Origin: Lamellibrachia columna
Taxonomy: Eukaryota; Annelida; Polychaeta; Sabellida; Siboglinidae
Direction of reading: 5' to 3'
DNA length: 64,000 bases
Assembly: GCA_963662155.1 (NCBI GenBank)
Contig: OY759264.1
Span: 12,231,315-12,295,314 of the forward strand
Of the stretch, positions 9,993-20,854 are shown one piece after another. The position numbers were made by a program, and so were the translations under genes. Numbering within the stretch: position 1 is the stretch's first letter; each line of letters starts with the position of its first letter. The notes below the pieces were generated by a model. That model saw nothing but the letters and a program-made list of their open reading frames with translations, searched no databases and was not told where the DNA came from.

Positions 9993-12529
9993 CTGATGCC
10001 TTCCACCGTCTGGTGTCTTCCACCATCTTGGTGTGCAGAAATCACAGCCATTGTTTCAGGGTGCACTCAACATCTCTATTGTTTGCATCCCGAGTGCAGA
10101 CCGGTGTTCCGACGCACTGCACCTGTTGAAAATATTAACATATTTGAAATATCTACAATTTTAAAAGCAAATGCAGAGTAAAATGGTGAAAAAAATATGC
10201 ATACAACAATAGTGTATTTCTGTTCAATGTGGGGTATATACTACATTTCCATAGAACAAATAAAATAAGCAAAATGCTATCAAACTAACTAAACTCCATA
10301 AATTAGATACATGCTTCAGAATATTTTAAGCACAGACTATAGAGTCAAATGTAGCTGTTGCTCTTCGCCAACATCTCAAACAGAATAACTTGTACAATTC
10401 CTCCAACCTCCACGTACAAGTCCACCAGGACTGGGTAAAACGGTTGCAAAATTGTCAACAACATCGTTATGAACTCGCCTACGTTTTGACCGGTATGAAA
10501 ATTTTTATTTCATAGCATCCGTAATAACTAAAAAAACTACAAAAAAAAAATAAACATGTTTTGCTATGTTGAATGACCACTCCGAAGTCCCTATTATTGC
10601 TTGCACAACAATAAACTCAATTAAAATACAATAACCCGTTTATGCTTTATGGTACTAATCTGTTATGAAATACAACCTTTTGTGTGACAATCGCTAAATT
10701 TTACTATAATAAAACATTACCTCAAATTGCTATCTACAAGTAACGTTTTCTCTGCTTGGTACATTTAACAGTTTAACGTTATAAAAATTTGCCGCCCGAA
10801 TGGTTGACTAAACTGCCAATTCTGACATTCTTCTCTCACGCTGTATCGCTACGTATACGTGGTATCCCCGGTTGGCTAGGCAAAGTCAATCGCCCTACAA
10901 TTTTTTTTCTATCTGGCTTTTACTGTAGTAGAGGCGAAGAGCTCGTTCATCAAAAGCGTAAGTATTTTCATGAAACGTGAAACCTTACAAAAACGCCTTA
11001 AACAGAGCAATAAACACGTCTTTCGTGTCTGTATGCATTCTTATATGTATATCACTAATGTTACCTGACAATAACCATGTAAAAGTGTGAAATTATTACC
11101 TTTTTGTCAGAACGCATGTGCTTGTCAAGGTTTGTATATAACCGGATGTTGTTGTGAGCGAGAAAAACATGCGGGATTTCCATAGATCTATATAAGGTCA
11201 CGCTAAGAATTGCCGTCTGCTGGCCATAGAGTTACATCATTAATAATGCCCCTATAAACTATTAACTTACTAACGGGTGTTTTATTTATTTCTGTGCTGC
11301 TGGCCTCATTCTACACAAAATCGCGTTTGATCATGTGACCCAAAGGCAACATCACGTGCACAGTATGGCGGCTAATTGTGAAATGTTTTCTATGTCACCG
11401 ATAAAAGTACTCATAAGTAATTATTTGGAGCACATTTCTTCAGTTTCTTGACGCCCAATTGTCGGTTGTATGTCACAGAATACACATGTGAAACGGTTAG
11501 TGCGTATCGGTTTTAAAACTTAAGTTATTAGTTCCGTAGCCATTTGGCTACGGAACTGCCAAATTGCCGAGTTAGCAAAAGCCGTACGGGACTTTCGCCC
11601 CTGAGACGAAGAGCGGGGCGAATTTTTTTGCCTACGGTTGGCGAGCCGCTCTTCGGATTACATGGGGAAACGTTACCATGCAGATCGCGACGGTGGCGAC
11701 TATTTGACAACGGAACCCAACCAATGAGCATATGCGAGATTCTTCGCTAGGTGTCGCTACGATGTTTTAATAGTTGGCGTGACGGTGCCGTGTTGTCGTC
11801 TGCCCACTACAAGTTTCCACCGTTGGCCCAACGTTGACATTAGGTCAACGTGCAGTCCGCGACCGTGGCGAGCTTATTACAATGTTGGCCCAACCAAGAT
11901 GTGCTAGCTGCGCTATAATGAAATCATGGATATGAGACAGACCTACGACGTAGGCTACGTGTGCGTTCGCGATGCATGACGACGTTCAGTGCATCCTTCG
12001 GAAGACGAAACCGACCATTTTGGCGATGGGAAATTCCAAGAATTCCTCATGTTTCTTCTGCTTTTTGATCATCTTTCAGGACAACATTTAATTGTAGCCT
12101 CTAGCTGTTGCACAGACGGAATAAAAATACCGCTCGCATTTCGGGTATCTTACACTCTTTTTCAGCGATGATGGCAAAATTTCCGGTTTGCACATGCGCG
12201 CCGCAATGTGTGCACATATTGGTGTAAACATTTACGGGTATCGCACACGCAGGCATTTGACTAGACCTGGACATGTCTAATATTGACTAAATTCGTTCAG
12301 CATGTCAGTGAGAAATTTGAATATGTTTGAAGGTCATGTTTTCTTATAATCTGACAAAAACGTTACCATGGCCACCAGTGCGTGAACCAACTGTAGGTTG
12401 ATCCGTGTAGACACCAGAGAGTCGGCTACGGCATTGATTGCGCAGTCGTACACACTGCGCCTCACACGACTGACCGGGAAGCACCCCCGGTCGCGCCCTC
12501 TGCCATCAGACGTAGGGAGGAAGAACCTT
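9993..12529. other. Unassigned; contains a CpG-richer stretch at 11330-12520
   Basis: No gene is confirmed. The stretch from 11330 to 12520 is noticeably richer in CpG than its surroundings and holds CACGTG just before an ATGGCGGC at about 11364. This is the look of an animal promoter and first exon, but no downstream exon was identified. A minus-strand block at 10129-10048 after a good acceptor (TTTTCAACAG) encodes a short Cys-containing peptide ending in a stop. It could be a terminal exon or chance. An inverted GTTGGCCCAACGTTG block lies at 11819-11905. Confidence 0.3.
11530..11557. repeat. Perfect hairpin, 13-bp arms, 2-nt loop
   Basis: AGTTCCGTAGCCA and its exact reverse complement are separated only by TT. 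This could form a cruciform or a very stable RNA hairpin. Function unknown. Confidence 0.85.
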
Positions 12530-13675
12530 TTGTTATTTAATTTAAGATTATATGCTTTTTATTTGGCAACCCCTGTCGATTGGTGTAGACAAGTAGAATT
12601 CGTAAAATTATTATTCACTGTCAGATGGTGTAGCTTCTCAGAATTTTTTACCGTTTCAAACGGTGTCAAGCAGGGTGGAATCCTTTCTCCACATCTTTTT
12701 AACGTTTACATGGATGACTTAAGTGTAAATTTGAATAAATTACAAATTGGCTGTCTTTATGCAGGAACCATAATGAATCATATGATGTATGCCGATGACC
12801 TTTGTGTTTTTTCACCTAGTGTTGCGGGGTTGAGAAAACTCACCGATTGTTGTGCCAAGTATGGCAATATGTTTGATATAACGTACAATGCCAAACAATC
12901 TGTCTGTATGGTTATTGATAACAAACCTAGGGACAAGAAAAATATTCATCCTGTTGTTATCAATAACCATACACTACCTTACACTGAAAAATGTAAATAC
13001 CTTGGCCATATTATAAACAATAATCTTACTGATGATGACGATATTGCCAGGCAGAAAAGATGTATCTATGCTCAGGCAAATGCTTTAGCCAGAAAATTTT
13101 ACTTATGCAACAATTCCATTAAAACAACTTTATTTAATTCATACTGTGGTTCAATATACACCTCAAGTCTTTGGTGTCATTTAAAAAAACAGAGTCTGAA
13201 AGGTATTACTGTCGCTTATAACAACAGTTTTAGAATTATACACAACCTGTCACCCTGCTGTAGTGCAAGCCATATGTTCGCTACTAATTATGTTAAATCC
13301 TTTAATGAACGTATTCGCTCATCAATTTTTAGCCTTTTATGCCGGTTGGAAAAATCCGACAATATAATTTTTGTGAATTATCTTCACACTTTTATTTATT
13401 ATCAAAGTCCATTGATTAAACATTGGATTGATCAATTGTATGCTTTTAATTCATGATGTTTTGTACTTTTAAACAAATATATTTTTTTATCCTTACTTAT
13501 CTTATATATATATTTTACTACACGTCATGTATGTATATTTATATATACATATTTTTCTCAATACATGTACCTCTATTGTTCATCATGTGTGTATATGTAT
13601 GTTTTTTTTAACCTGTATGTATTTATAATATTATGGGCTCTTGCCTGAAATAAGACATTATTATTATTATTACTT
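12530..13675 (+). mobile_element. 5'-truncated non-LTR retrotransposon: RT palm to 3' tail
   Basis: The open frame (to the stop at 13454-13456) is recognisable from about residue 80. FTVSNGVKQGGILSPHLFNVY (RT motif) is followed by MMYADDLCVFSPS, with the catalytic YADD at roughly 12789-12800, then a thumb-like C-terminal region of about 200 residues with no internal stop. The first 50 or so codons from 12398 lie in CpG-rich sequence unlike the rest and probably precede the insertion. The 3' UTR ends GGGCTCTTGCCTGAAATAAG and a (ATT)n tail at about 13656-13671, as in many LINEs. The intact C-terminal frame suggests a comparatively recent copy. Clade not assigned. Confidence 0.82.
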
Positions 13676-13849
13676 CAGTGGAATGTACGTTAGGACATTT
13701 ATCAACATACTGGGTTACTAGACAATCTCCATGCAAAGATTTATTGTGAGATTTTCGGCGAGTCAAAACAGTTATACCACGCAGCGAATCGTGTTTGAGT
13801 GCATGTGAAAGAAGACAAAGCCACTCTGAGCCAGGAACACAGGCGTTTG

Positions 13850-14056
13850 CCTTATGAAAATATACTATGGAATTACTTGGTGTATTTGATGGTATTACAT
13901 GGTAAACCATGGTATACCATGATAGCATGGTAAACTGTGGTAGACCATGCTTTATCATGTTGTGCTTGGTAATGCATGGTATACCATGCCCATGGTTTAC
14001 CTGTTTCGAGGCACCAAGGTACTTACCATGAAATACGATTGTATATTTTCATAAGG
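13850..14056. mobile_element. Foldback MITE, 16-bp perfect terminal inverted repeats
   Basis: It starts CCTTATGAAAATATAC (13850-13865) and ends with the exact reverse complement (14041-14056). The 207-bp interior is itself built of alternating CCATGGTATACCATG-type palindromes, so most of the element can fold back. No clear target duplication was found. Confidence 0.75.
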
Positions 14057-14763
14057 GTTGATGCTAGACTATAGTCACCATATAGTTGTGATAGAGTTTC
14101 GGCTCCTTTTTAAATGACATCACCCGATTATCATAACATGTTATCGGAAGTAAGTGGGCTCGATATTGTTACTCTCGATACCAAACTGCAAGTAGAGCAA
14201 ATTTTCATGCGTATCAGTTTCATTGATGCCATCGTTGTTCTGTTGGTAACAGTCGTAATCATAATATGAAAACGCTATAGGCAGACTCCGCTTAAGAGAA
14301 TCTCGGATAACAGAATCAGCCGTTTAGTAGAATAAGATATATTCGGTGGGACGGAATCATTTCATATTCCCGGTGTATTGAAAATGTGCCGCTTAAGTAA
14401 GTGAATCAGCCGCTTTGTATAACCAAATTGTCCTGACCCTAAATTATTATATTAAGCGGAGTCCCTCTTTTTATGAACATCATAACTGTAATATGCTTTA
14501 ACGTATGACGTGGCGTATAACTGTTTTTGCTATATGCCGACTTTAATTGACAAAACTGCAGTATAACGCATGCGTACGCACACGGAGCTTCAGTTATGTG
14601 CTGCACTGTATTTGACGTAGCATAGATTCAGAACACCTTATCTAACCGCTCATGCGAAACAAAACTACATGGTAGGTCTCTTGTACGCTGAAGATCAGAG
14701 GGCAGATAACGCCTTGTATGTGGTCTGACAGTGTAGATGCCTGTTGAAGCAACGTTTCATACC

Positions 14764-16444
14764 GTGTTACGCAGCAGCGGATCCAGGGGGGGTCTTAGGG
14801 GTCTCAAGACCCCCCCTAGGCCACGAAGGGGGGGTCTTAGACCCCCCTGTGTCTGTGGCAAATATTACGGTAAAAGAACACGAAGGGGAGACCGAGCGCA
14901 GTGTTCGAAATGACCACTGACTCTTGGTGGTCCCCGAAATTTGTTTTCTTTAAAATCTTCTTTTCAGGCACTGTAATGGCTATTAATGCCTATTTTTGTA
15001 GAAAAAAACTTGCTTGCTATAATAGCGACTTGTAGTTATTTTACCAACTAAGGTTGAAAGCACTTGTTGTAAGTCGCTCTGAATAAGAGCGTCTGTTAAA
15101 TGACTAAATTGTGATCTAAGCCATTGTTACTGGAGTAATGCGCTTACAGACACAGTTCTCTGTAATTCTGAGAAGTAAAATGCCAAGGTAAAATGTGCCT
15201 GAATGACAATAGAGTGAGCTGAATGAATCAGCTAAACTACCAACATAATGATGTCGAATCCTGCAAAAACCGCCAAGTTCTGCGAAAACCGTCGAGTTCT
15301 TGTTGCGAGATCGATCAAGTTCTCCGAAAACTGTTGAGTTCTGCGAAAACCGTCGAGTTTTAGCACGCACACGCAGCAACAGATGCAACTGCGGAAGGGT
15401 AATTACATCGGTACAACGATAAAATGTGAGACCCCAAGCTTACATTTTTCTTTCTTATGGGATATCCCTCATGCCTTATGACAGGACCCCCAGACCCCCT
15501 CATTTCGAACACTGATGCAGCTGAGAACTGACGTCCACGAGTTGCTGGCTGGAAAGTTGTGAACTAGAATACTAATTTTTGTGACTGAAAGTAATTTGTT
15601 TTATTTTGTTTCGATAAAATTTTAGTATTTATAAGTGGCATTGGTTAGACATTTAGAGTGCTCAGTAAGGCCCTTATATCAGAGATATTGTTTGGATTTT
15701 GCGTTGTTGCTCTATCCAGTGTCAATGGTATTTAGTTGCCGCCCACCAAATATGTTTCTGTGTTGGGGAACGTCCGCCTGTGTGCTACGGGCAAGAATGC
15801 CCAGGATCACTTGTGAACATAAACACACTAACATGCACTCTAATAAAGACTTTCAACTGTCCAGTTTAGTGCTGTTTTCTAGTAAAAAAAGTGACAAAAC
15901 CAGATTTTATTTCACAATTTTCTAGCCGATGCAGTGCCAAACGTTGTTTTTTGTTTGCCTGGTTTATTTCATAGATACAACAGAATTTGTGAGGATTTTA
16001 AGTTTCTAACAAATGTGTGTCACAAACATGACGTTTTTTACATAAAAATAAAACAAAGCTGAAATGTTCCTGTGTATTTGCTGCTTAATGTACGTGTGGG
16101 GCGAACTTGCCCCGGCCCCTGGGCGGACTTGCCCTGACATGAGGCAAGTCTGCCCGTGCATGGATAGCTCTACTAAGAGTCAGATTTGGATATTGGCTTG
16201 TAATAGTTTTGGTATTTTTTATAGCACAACTGTGGACAAGATATTTTCGTTCAATATAAGGCCGAAACTGATCCTAACGTAAACGTAAAGACTGAAGTAT
16301 TAGCAGCCAGCTAACATTAACCCTTACGTAAGTAAAAGGACACATGTGTCGCCCCCCCCCCCCGGTTCGTAAGTAGATGACATATGACTACGACTGACTG
16401 AGACCCCCCCTGCAAACAAGCCTAGATCCGCCCCTGGTGTTACG
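14764..16444. mobile_element. hAT-like non-autonomous element with 8-bp target duplication GTGTTACG
   Basis: The element runs from 14772 (CAGCAGCGGATCCAGGGGG) to 16436 (GATCCGCCCCTG), 1665 bp, between direct repeats GTGTTACG at 14764-14771 and 16437-16444. The ends are imperfect inverted repeats (CAGCAGCGGATCCAG against CAGGGGCGGATCTAG). G/C-tract sequence with GGTCTTAG/GTCTCAG follows at both ends (14790-14850, 16350-16412). No transposase frame is seen. Degenerate repeats of GCGAAAACCGTCGAGTT occur at 15256-15362, and a pair of CTTGCCC-rich segments at 16095-16160. Its right target copy directly abuts the target duplication of the LTR element. Confidence 0.78.
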
Positions 16445-16449
16445 GCTAC

Positions 16450-16591
16450 TGTCATATAATGCGGTGCTAAACATTTCATGAGACACGAAAGTGAGAAACG
16501 GAAGTTGTCGTACATATTTCGATCTTGTAAATTGTGTTCATTAAACAATGTTAATCAAAGCCATCCGTCTTTATTAACTAGACATAAGACA
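16450..16591 (+). repeat. 5' LTR
   Basis: Starts TGTCATATAATGCGG and ends ACATAAGACA. It is identical to the 3' LTR except at three sites (C/T in GCGGTG, A/C in CGTACAT, T/C in TTATTAAC). The ATATAA near its start is a possible TATA element. Confidence 0.95.
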
Positions 16592-16609
16592 TGGTGTCAT
16601 GAAGTAAAC
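16592..16609 (+). promoter_or_regulatory. Primer-binding-like site
   Basis: TGGTGTCATGAAGT begins directly after the LTR. TGGTGTCA followed by GAAGT resembles the complement of a tRNA-Leu 3' end with one extra base. The assignment is tentative. Confidence 0.5.
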
Positions 16610-16668
16610 TGAAGCAGAAGGTATAAAGATCGACTAGGAAGCGAAATAGCGATCTAAAAAGGAGAAAC

Positions 16669-17556
16669 ATGGCGAAAATACTACCGCCAACGTCGTTTGA
16701 TTTCAACAAGCCTGAAATGTGGTTGGAATGGAAGAAAAGATTTGCAAGATACCGATCTGCTTCCAAATTGAATGAAGAAAGCCAAGAAAGGCAAGTAGAC
16801 ACCCTTATCTATGTGATGGGTCAAGAAGCAGAAAATGCATTTGGTCAGCTGAATTTGACAAATGAAGAAAGAAAGGATTATGATAAAGTAGAACAAGGAT
16901 TTGATTCATACTTCCAGCCTAAAACGAACACAATACATGAAAGATGCAAATTTGGACAGCGTGTTCAAAGTGAGGGTGAGCCCAGTGAAGCATATATCAG
17001 AGCACTGCATGTTATGGCAGAAAGATGTGATTATGGACAAAATAAAGACACATACATTCGTGATAGAATTGTCAGTGGCATTTTGGACAAAGATCTGTCA
17101 CGTGAATTGCAAATGGAAGAAAACCTCACATTGGCTACGACAACAAATAAAGTGAGAACTAAAGAACTCATTCTAGCACAGCAGAGAGAAGAAAATCAGG
17201 TTGCACCTAGAACAGAGGTCAATTATGTGAAGTATAAGGACAGTAAGAGGTCGGCTGGTGCTAACGTTTACTCAAGGGGGAAGAGCGGACCACAACCGAA
17301 TGGCCTTAGAGGCGCCCCCTCGCGGTCTTCGTGGCACCAGTATGCATCTCAAAACTGTCGATACTGCGGAACAAGCCATAAGCCTAGAATGTGTCCTGCC
17401 TATGGCAAAACATGTAACTTGTGTGGGAAACGGAACCATTTCTCCAAAGTCTGCAAAAGCAAACAAGTGAATGAAGTGTCAAAGACATATTGGATCAACA
17501 TACTAACGCAAAACGATTCAAAAGACTGGATAATTGCACTAACGATGCCCAAATGA
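16669..17556 (+). CDS. gag: Gag of the LTR retrotransposon
   Basis: A 295-residue frame starts at the first ATG after the leader (MAKILPPTSFDF). The N-terminal half has the retrotransposon gag (capsid-like) pattern with W-L-E-W-K-K-R-F and a YVMGQEAENAF helix. The C-terminal third is basic and carries two zinc knuckles: one near residues 230-242 (C-X2-C-X3-H-X4-C, one residue shorter than canonical) and one at 249-262 (C-X2-C-X4-H-X4-C). They would bind element RNA during packaging. The frame ends at TGA 17554-17556, 14 nt after the pol frame opens, so gag and pol are in different frames. This arrangement is either a +1 programmed shift or a one-base inactivating indel. Confidence 0.9.
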   Translation: MAKILPPTSFDFNKPEMWLEWKKRFARYRSASKLNEESQERQVDTLIYVMGQEAENAFGQLNLTNEERKDYDKVEQGFDSYFQPKTNTIHERCKFGQRVQSEGEPSEAYIRALHVMAERCDYGQNKDTYIRDRIVSGILDKDLSRELQMEENLTLATTTNKVRTKELILAQQREENQVAPRTEVNYVKYKDSKRSAGANVYSRGKSGPQPNGLRGAPSRSSWHQYASQNCRYCGTSHKPRMCPAYGKTCNLCGKRNHFSKVCKSKQVNEVSKTYWINILTQNDSKDWIIALTMPK

Positions 17557-20500
17557 GAGAGATGCACGTTTCAAAGTAGACACTGGGGCTCAATGCAATG
17601 TGATTCCCCTGGACATGTATAGACAGATGAAAGGTGAAACAACCAAGCTAAAACCATCCAGTGTCAAACTAACATCCTATAGTGGACACCACATTGAGGT
17701 TGTTGGGATGGATCAACTTGCCGTTACACATCGGGGGCAGAAACACTGTCTCCCATTTCAAATTGTGAAAGGAAACGTTTCGCCACTTCTAGGTCTGGTG
17801 TCAAGTGAACTGATGGGGTTGGTTGTCAGAGCAGATGAAGTAAAAGAAAAGACACTGAAAGAAGAATACGCAGATGTGTTTGAAGGCACAGGTAAACTCA
17901 GCATGAAACACACCATCAGATTGAAGGAAGGAGCGCAGCCGACAATTTGTGCACCGAGACAAGTTCCACACGCACTCAGAGAGAAATTGAAGGAGGAACT
18001 AGATCGCCTAGAAGCAGAACACATCATTGCGAAAGTTGAAGAACCGACTGAATGGGTGAATCCAATTGTCAACGTACTGAAATCCAACAAGCAACTCAGA
18101 ATTTGCCTGGATCCGCAGAAGTTAAACGAAGCAATCATGAGAGAGCATTATGCGCTGCCAGTAGCGTCAGACATATTTGCGAGAATCAGTGGAGCAAAAG
18201 TGTACTCGACACTTGATGCAACTGCAGGGTTTCACCAGATTGAGCTAGAAGAACAAAGCAGCTATTACACGACATTCATTACTGCATATGGCAGGTACAG
18301 GTACCTTAGGTTGCCATTTGGAGTGAAGTCTGCACCTGAAGTGATGCACAAAGCGATCAGTCAGATGTTTGATAGCATTGAAGGGGTTGAATGCTACATC
18401 GATGATATTCTGGTCTGGGGAAGAGATCAGGCAGAACATGATGAAAGACTTAGAAAAGTTCTTCAGAAATGCAGGGAAGAAAAACTTACCCTTAATAAGG
18501 ACAAATGCAAAATCTCACAGCCGACAGTAAAGTTCATTGGTCATGAACTGAGCAAAGGACTGGCACCTAGTCGGGATCGGGTCCAATCCGTTGTTGAAAT
18601 GACAACGCCACAAACAAAGGAGGATGTACAAAGGTTCATCGGATTTGCGACATACTTGAGCAAGTTTTGTCCAAAACTTTCCGAAGAGACAAAACCACTG
18701 AGAGAAGTGCTAAGAAAGAACATACTGTTCTTCTGGGAAGTACCACAACAAGAAGCTTTCAAAAAAGTCAAGGAACTAGTGACTCAGGCACCAGTACTCA
18801 ATTTGTTTGACCCAGGAAAATACATCACACTGACAGTTGATGCTAGATGCACCAGCCTGGGAGCAGCGTTGCTCCAAGATGGAGGTCCTGTTGAGTATGC
18901 TGCTAAAGCACTCATGGGGGCACAGATCAATTACGCACAAATCGAAAAAGAATTGCAGGCTATAGTGTTTGGTTGTGAAAGATTTCACAGCTACATCTAT
19001 GGCAGAGAAGTGACCGTGGAGACAGATCACAAACCATTGATCGGCGTCTTCAACAAACAAATTGACACGGCTTCACCACGAATTCAAAGAATGATGATGA
19101 ACTTACAGAGGTATGACTTCAAGCTGGTCTATAAGCCAGGAAAAGATCTGTACATTTCAGATACGCTGAGTCGCACATGTCAGCTAGAGCGACAATCCAG
19201 ACATGACGAGCGAGAAGAAGAAGATGATCCACTGAAGGACATTTGTGCCGTCATAATCCATTCAGAGAAGTCCAGAAAGACATATAAAGATGCAACACGG
19301 CAAGACCCACAGTTGCAAGATCTCCTGGTGCATGTGAGGAAGGGATGGCCGAGTGCGAGGAAACACTGCACTTCAAGTAGCAAACCATACTGGGACGTCC
19401 GCACTGAGATCAGTGAATGTGACGGACTGCTCTTCAAAAGCGAGCGCTTGATTGTACCAACATGCATGAGATCAACCATTCTGAAAGATCTCCACTCGGC
19501 ACATCAAGGCATTGTCAAAACGGTAGAGAGAGCGAAGACGTCACTGTACTGGCCGGGGATGCAGAAGCAAATAGCTGATCTAATTGAAACATGCGACATC
19601 TGTCAAGAGAACAGATCAACAAATCGACATGAGCCACTAATGCCTCAAGAAGTGCCTGCTTATCCGCAACAGAAGATAGCAGCCGACCTGTTCACGGTTG
19701 GTGGAAAATACTATATGGTGAGTGTCGATTACTACAGCAAATGGATCAACATCACTGAACTGAAAGCAAAGAAGAACGCAGATGTCATCGAGGCACTCCA
19801 GAGACAGTTTGCAGATTTTGGAATACCGGAGGAGCTGGTATCAGATAATGGCCCTCAATTCGGCAGCTGGGAGTTCAGGTTGTTTATGCAAAGCTTGGGA
19901 ATTGTCCACAGGACATCAAGTCCTACATATGCACGGGCAAATGGACAAGCAGAGAGAATGGTTCAAGTCGCTAAGAACCTGATCAAGAAGTCGAGTGCTG
20001 AAGGAACATCGTATCATGTGGGACTTCAAGAAATCAGAAACACTCCAATAACAAACGGAATGTTAACGCCAGCTCAACTGTTGCAAGGTAGGACTCTTAG
20101 AAGCAAGATTCCTGCACATGAGAAAGCACTCTTTCCGCATACTTACGATCAGGCGAGGGTCAAGCAGGCACTACAAAAGAAAATCAATGATCACAAGTTC
20201 TACCACGACAAAAAGGCAGGTCCGGAGAAAGAAATCCTGAAGCCGGGAAATCAAGTAAGGGTACACCTGCAAGGCAAGTGGAAAAGAGCAGTTGTCAGCA
20301 AGCACCTGCCTGAACCAAGATCATATCAAGTAGAGACTGATGATGGAACGCGATACCGTCGCAATCGGATGCACATAAACCGCAACTATGGCTTACCAAT
20401 GGCACGACGCGAGCTGTTTCGTACAATGCAAGCGACAGCTCCGAACACTGTCAATGATGCGTCCACGGCAACTAGAGATATCGCGCGACCACCCGAGATG

Positions 20501-20653
20501 AGTCAACCTTCGCGACCACCTGAGATGAGTCAACCATCGCGACCACCTGAGATGACACAACCGACATCTCAACCGTCATCGACGAGTGACCGAGTTTACA
20601 CCCGACGTGGACGAGAAGTCAAACCACCGCAATGGACAAAGGACTATGTCTAG
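17543..20653 (+). CDS. pol: Pol of the LTR retrotransposon: protease, RT, RNase H, integrase
   Basis: The frame is open from the codon after TAA 17540-17542 to the stop at 20651-20653 with no break. There is no obvious own start; the first GTG is at 17600, after the protease active site, so translation presumably depends on gag. Counting residues from 17600: the aspartic protease DTGA site lies just upstream (about 17579-17590). RT shows LDATAGFHQIEL and YIDD (266-269). RNase H has TVDARCTSLGAAL (about 410) and TDHKPL. The integrase has an HHCC finger (about 630-672) and a D, D-X35-E triad near 695, 748 and 784. The C-terminal tail carries three 9-residue RPPEMSQPS-type repeats (20486-20566). 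All catalytic signatures are present, so this half looks functional. Confidence 0.93.
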   Translation, partial: RCPNERDARFKVDTGAQCNVIPLDMYRQMKGETTKLKPSSVKLTSYSGHHIEVVGMDQLAVTHRGQKHCLPFQIVKGNVSPLLGLVSSELMGLVVRADEVKEKTLKEEYADVFEGTGKLSMKHTIRLKEGAQPTICAPRQVPHALREKLKEELDRLEAEHIIAKVEEPTEWVNPIVNVLKSNKQLRICLDPQKLNEAIMREHYALPVASDIFARISGAKVYSTLDATAGFHQIELEEQSSYYTTFITAYGRYRYLRLPFGVKSAPEVMHKAISQMFDSIEGVECYIDDILVWGRDQAEHDERLRKVLQKCREEKLTLNKDKCKISQPTVKFIGHELSKGLAPSRDRVQSVVEMTTPQTKEDVQRFIGFATYLSKFCPKLSEETKPLREVLRKNILFFWEVPQQEAFKKVKELVTQAPVLNLFDPGKYITLTVDARCTSLGAALLQDGGPVEYAAKALMGAQINYAQIEKELQAIVFGCERFHSYIYGREVTVETDHKPLIGVFNKQIDTASPRIQRMMMNLQRYDFKLVYKPGKDLYISDTLSRTCQLERQSRHDEREEEDDPLKDICAVIIHSEKSRKTYKDATRQDPQLQDLLVHVRKGWPSARKHCTSSSKPYWDVRTEISECDGLLFKSERLIVPTCMRSTILKDLHSAHQGIVKTVERAKTSLYWPGMQKQIADLIETCDICQENRSTNRHEPLMPQEVPAYPQQKIAADLFTVGGKYYMVSVDYYSKWINITELKAKKNADVIEALQRQFADFGIPEELVSDNGPQFGSWEFRLFMQSLGIVHRTSSPTYARANGQAERMVQVAKNLIKKSSAEGTSYHVGLQEIRNTPITNGMLTPAQLLQGRTLRSKIPAHEKALFPHTYDQARVKQALQKKINDHKFYHDKKAGPEKEILKPGNQVRVHLQGKWKRAVVSKHLPEPRSYQVETDDGTRYRRNRMHINRNYGLPMARRELFRTMQATAPNTVNDASTATRDIARPPEMSQPSRPPEMSQPSRPPEMTQPTSQPSSTSDRVYTRRGREVKPPQWTKDYV

Positions 20654-20700
20654 AACTGTGTACTAGAACTGAACACCACGGACTTTAGTTAGACAACCTT

Positions 20701-20712
20701 AAAAAAGGGAGA
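20701..20712 (+). other. Polypurine tract
   Basis: AAAAAAGGGAGA lies directly before the 3' LTR, the usual primer site for plus-strand DNA synthesis. Confidence 0.85.
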
Positions 20713-20854
20713 TGTCATATAATGTGGTGCTAAACATTTCATGAGACACGAAAGTGAGAAACGGAAGTTGTCGTCCATATTTCGATCTTGTAAATTGTGT
20801 TCATTAAACAATGTTAATCAAAGCCATCCGTCTTTATCAACTAGACATAAGACA
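20713..20854 (+). repeat. 3' LTR
   Basis: 142 bp, TG...CA, three substitutions against the 5' LTR (about 2 percent). It is followed by the target duplication GCTAC. Confidence 0.95.

Noticed and set aside
12398..12529. Start of the RT open frame as a true N-terminus
   Set aside because: This part is CpG-rich and unlike the LINE that follows; the frame is open by chance across the insertion border.
15116..15388. 90-codon minus-strand frame inside the hAT-like element
   Set aside because: Arises from three degenerate repeats of a short sequence; no transposase motif.
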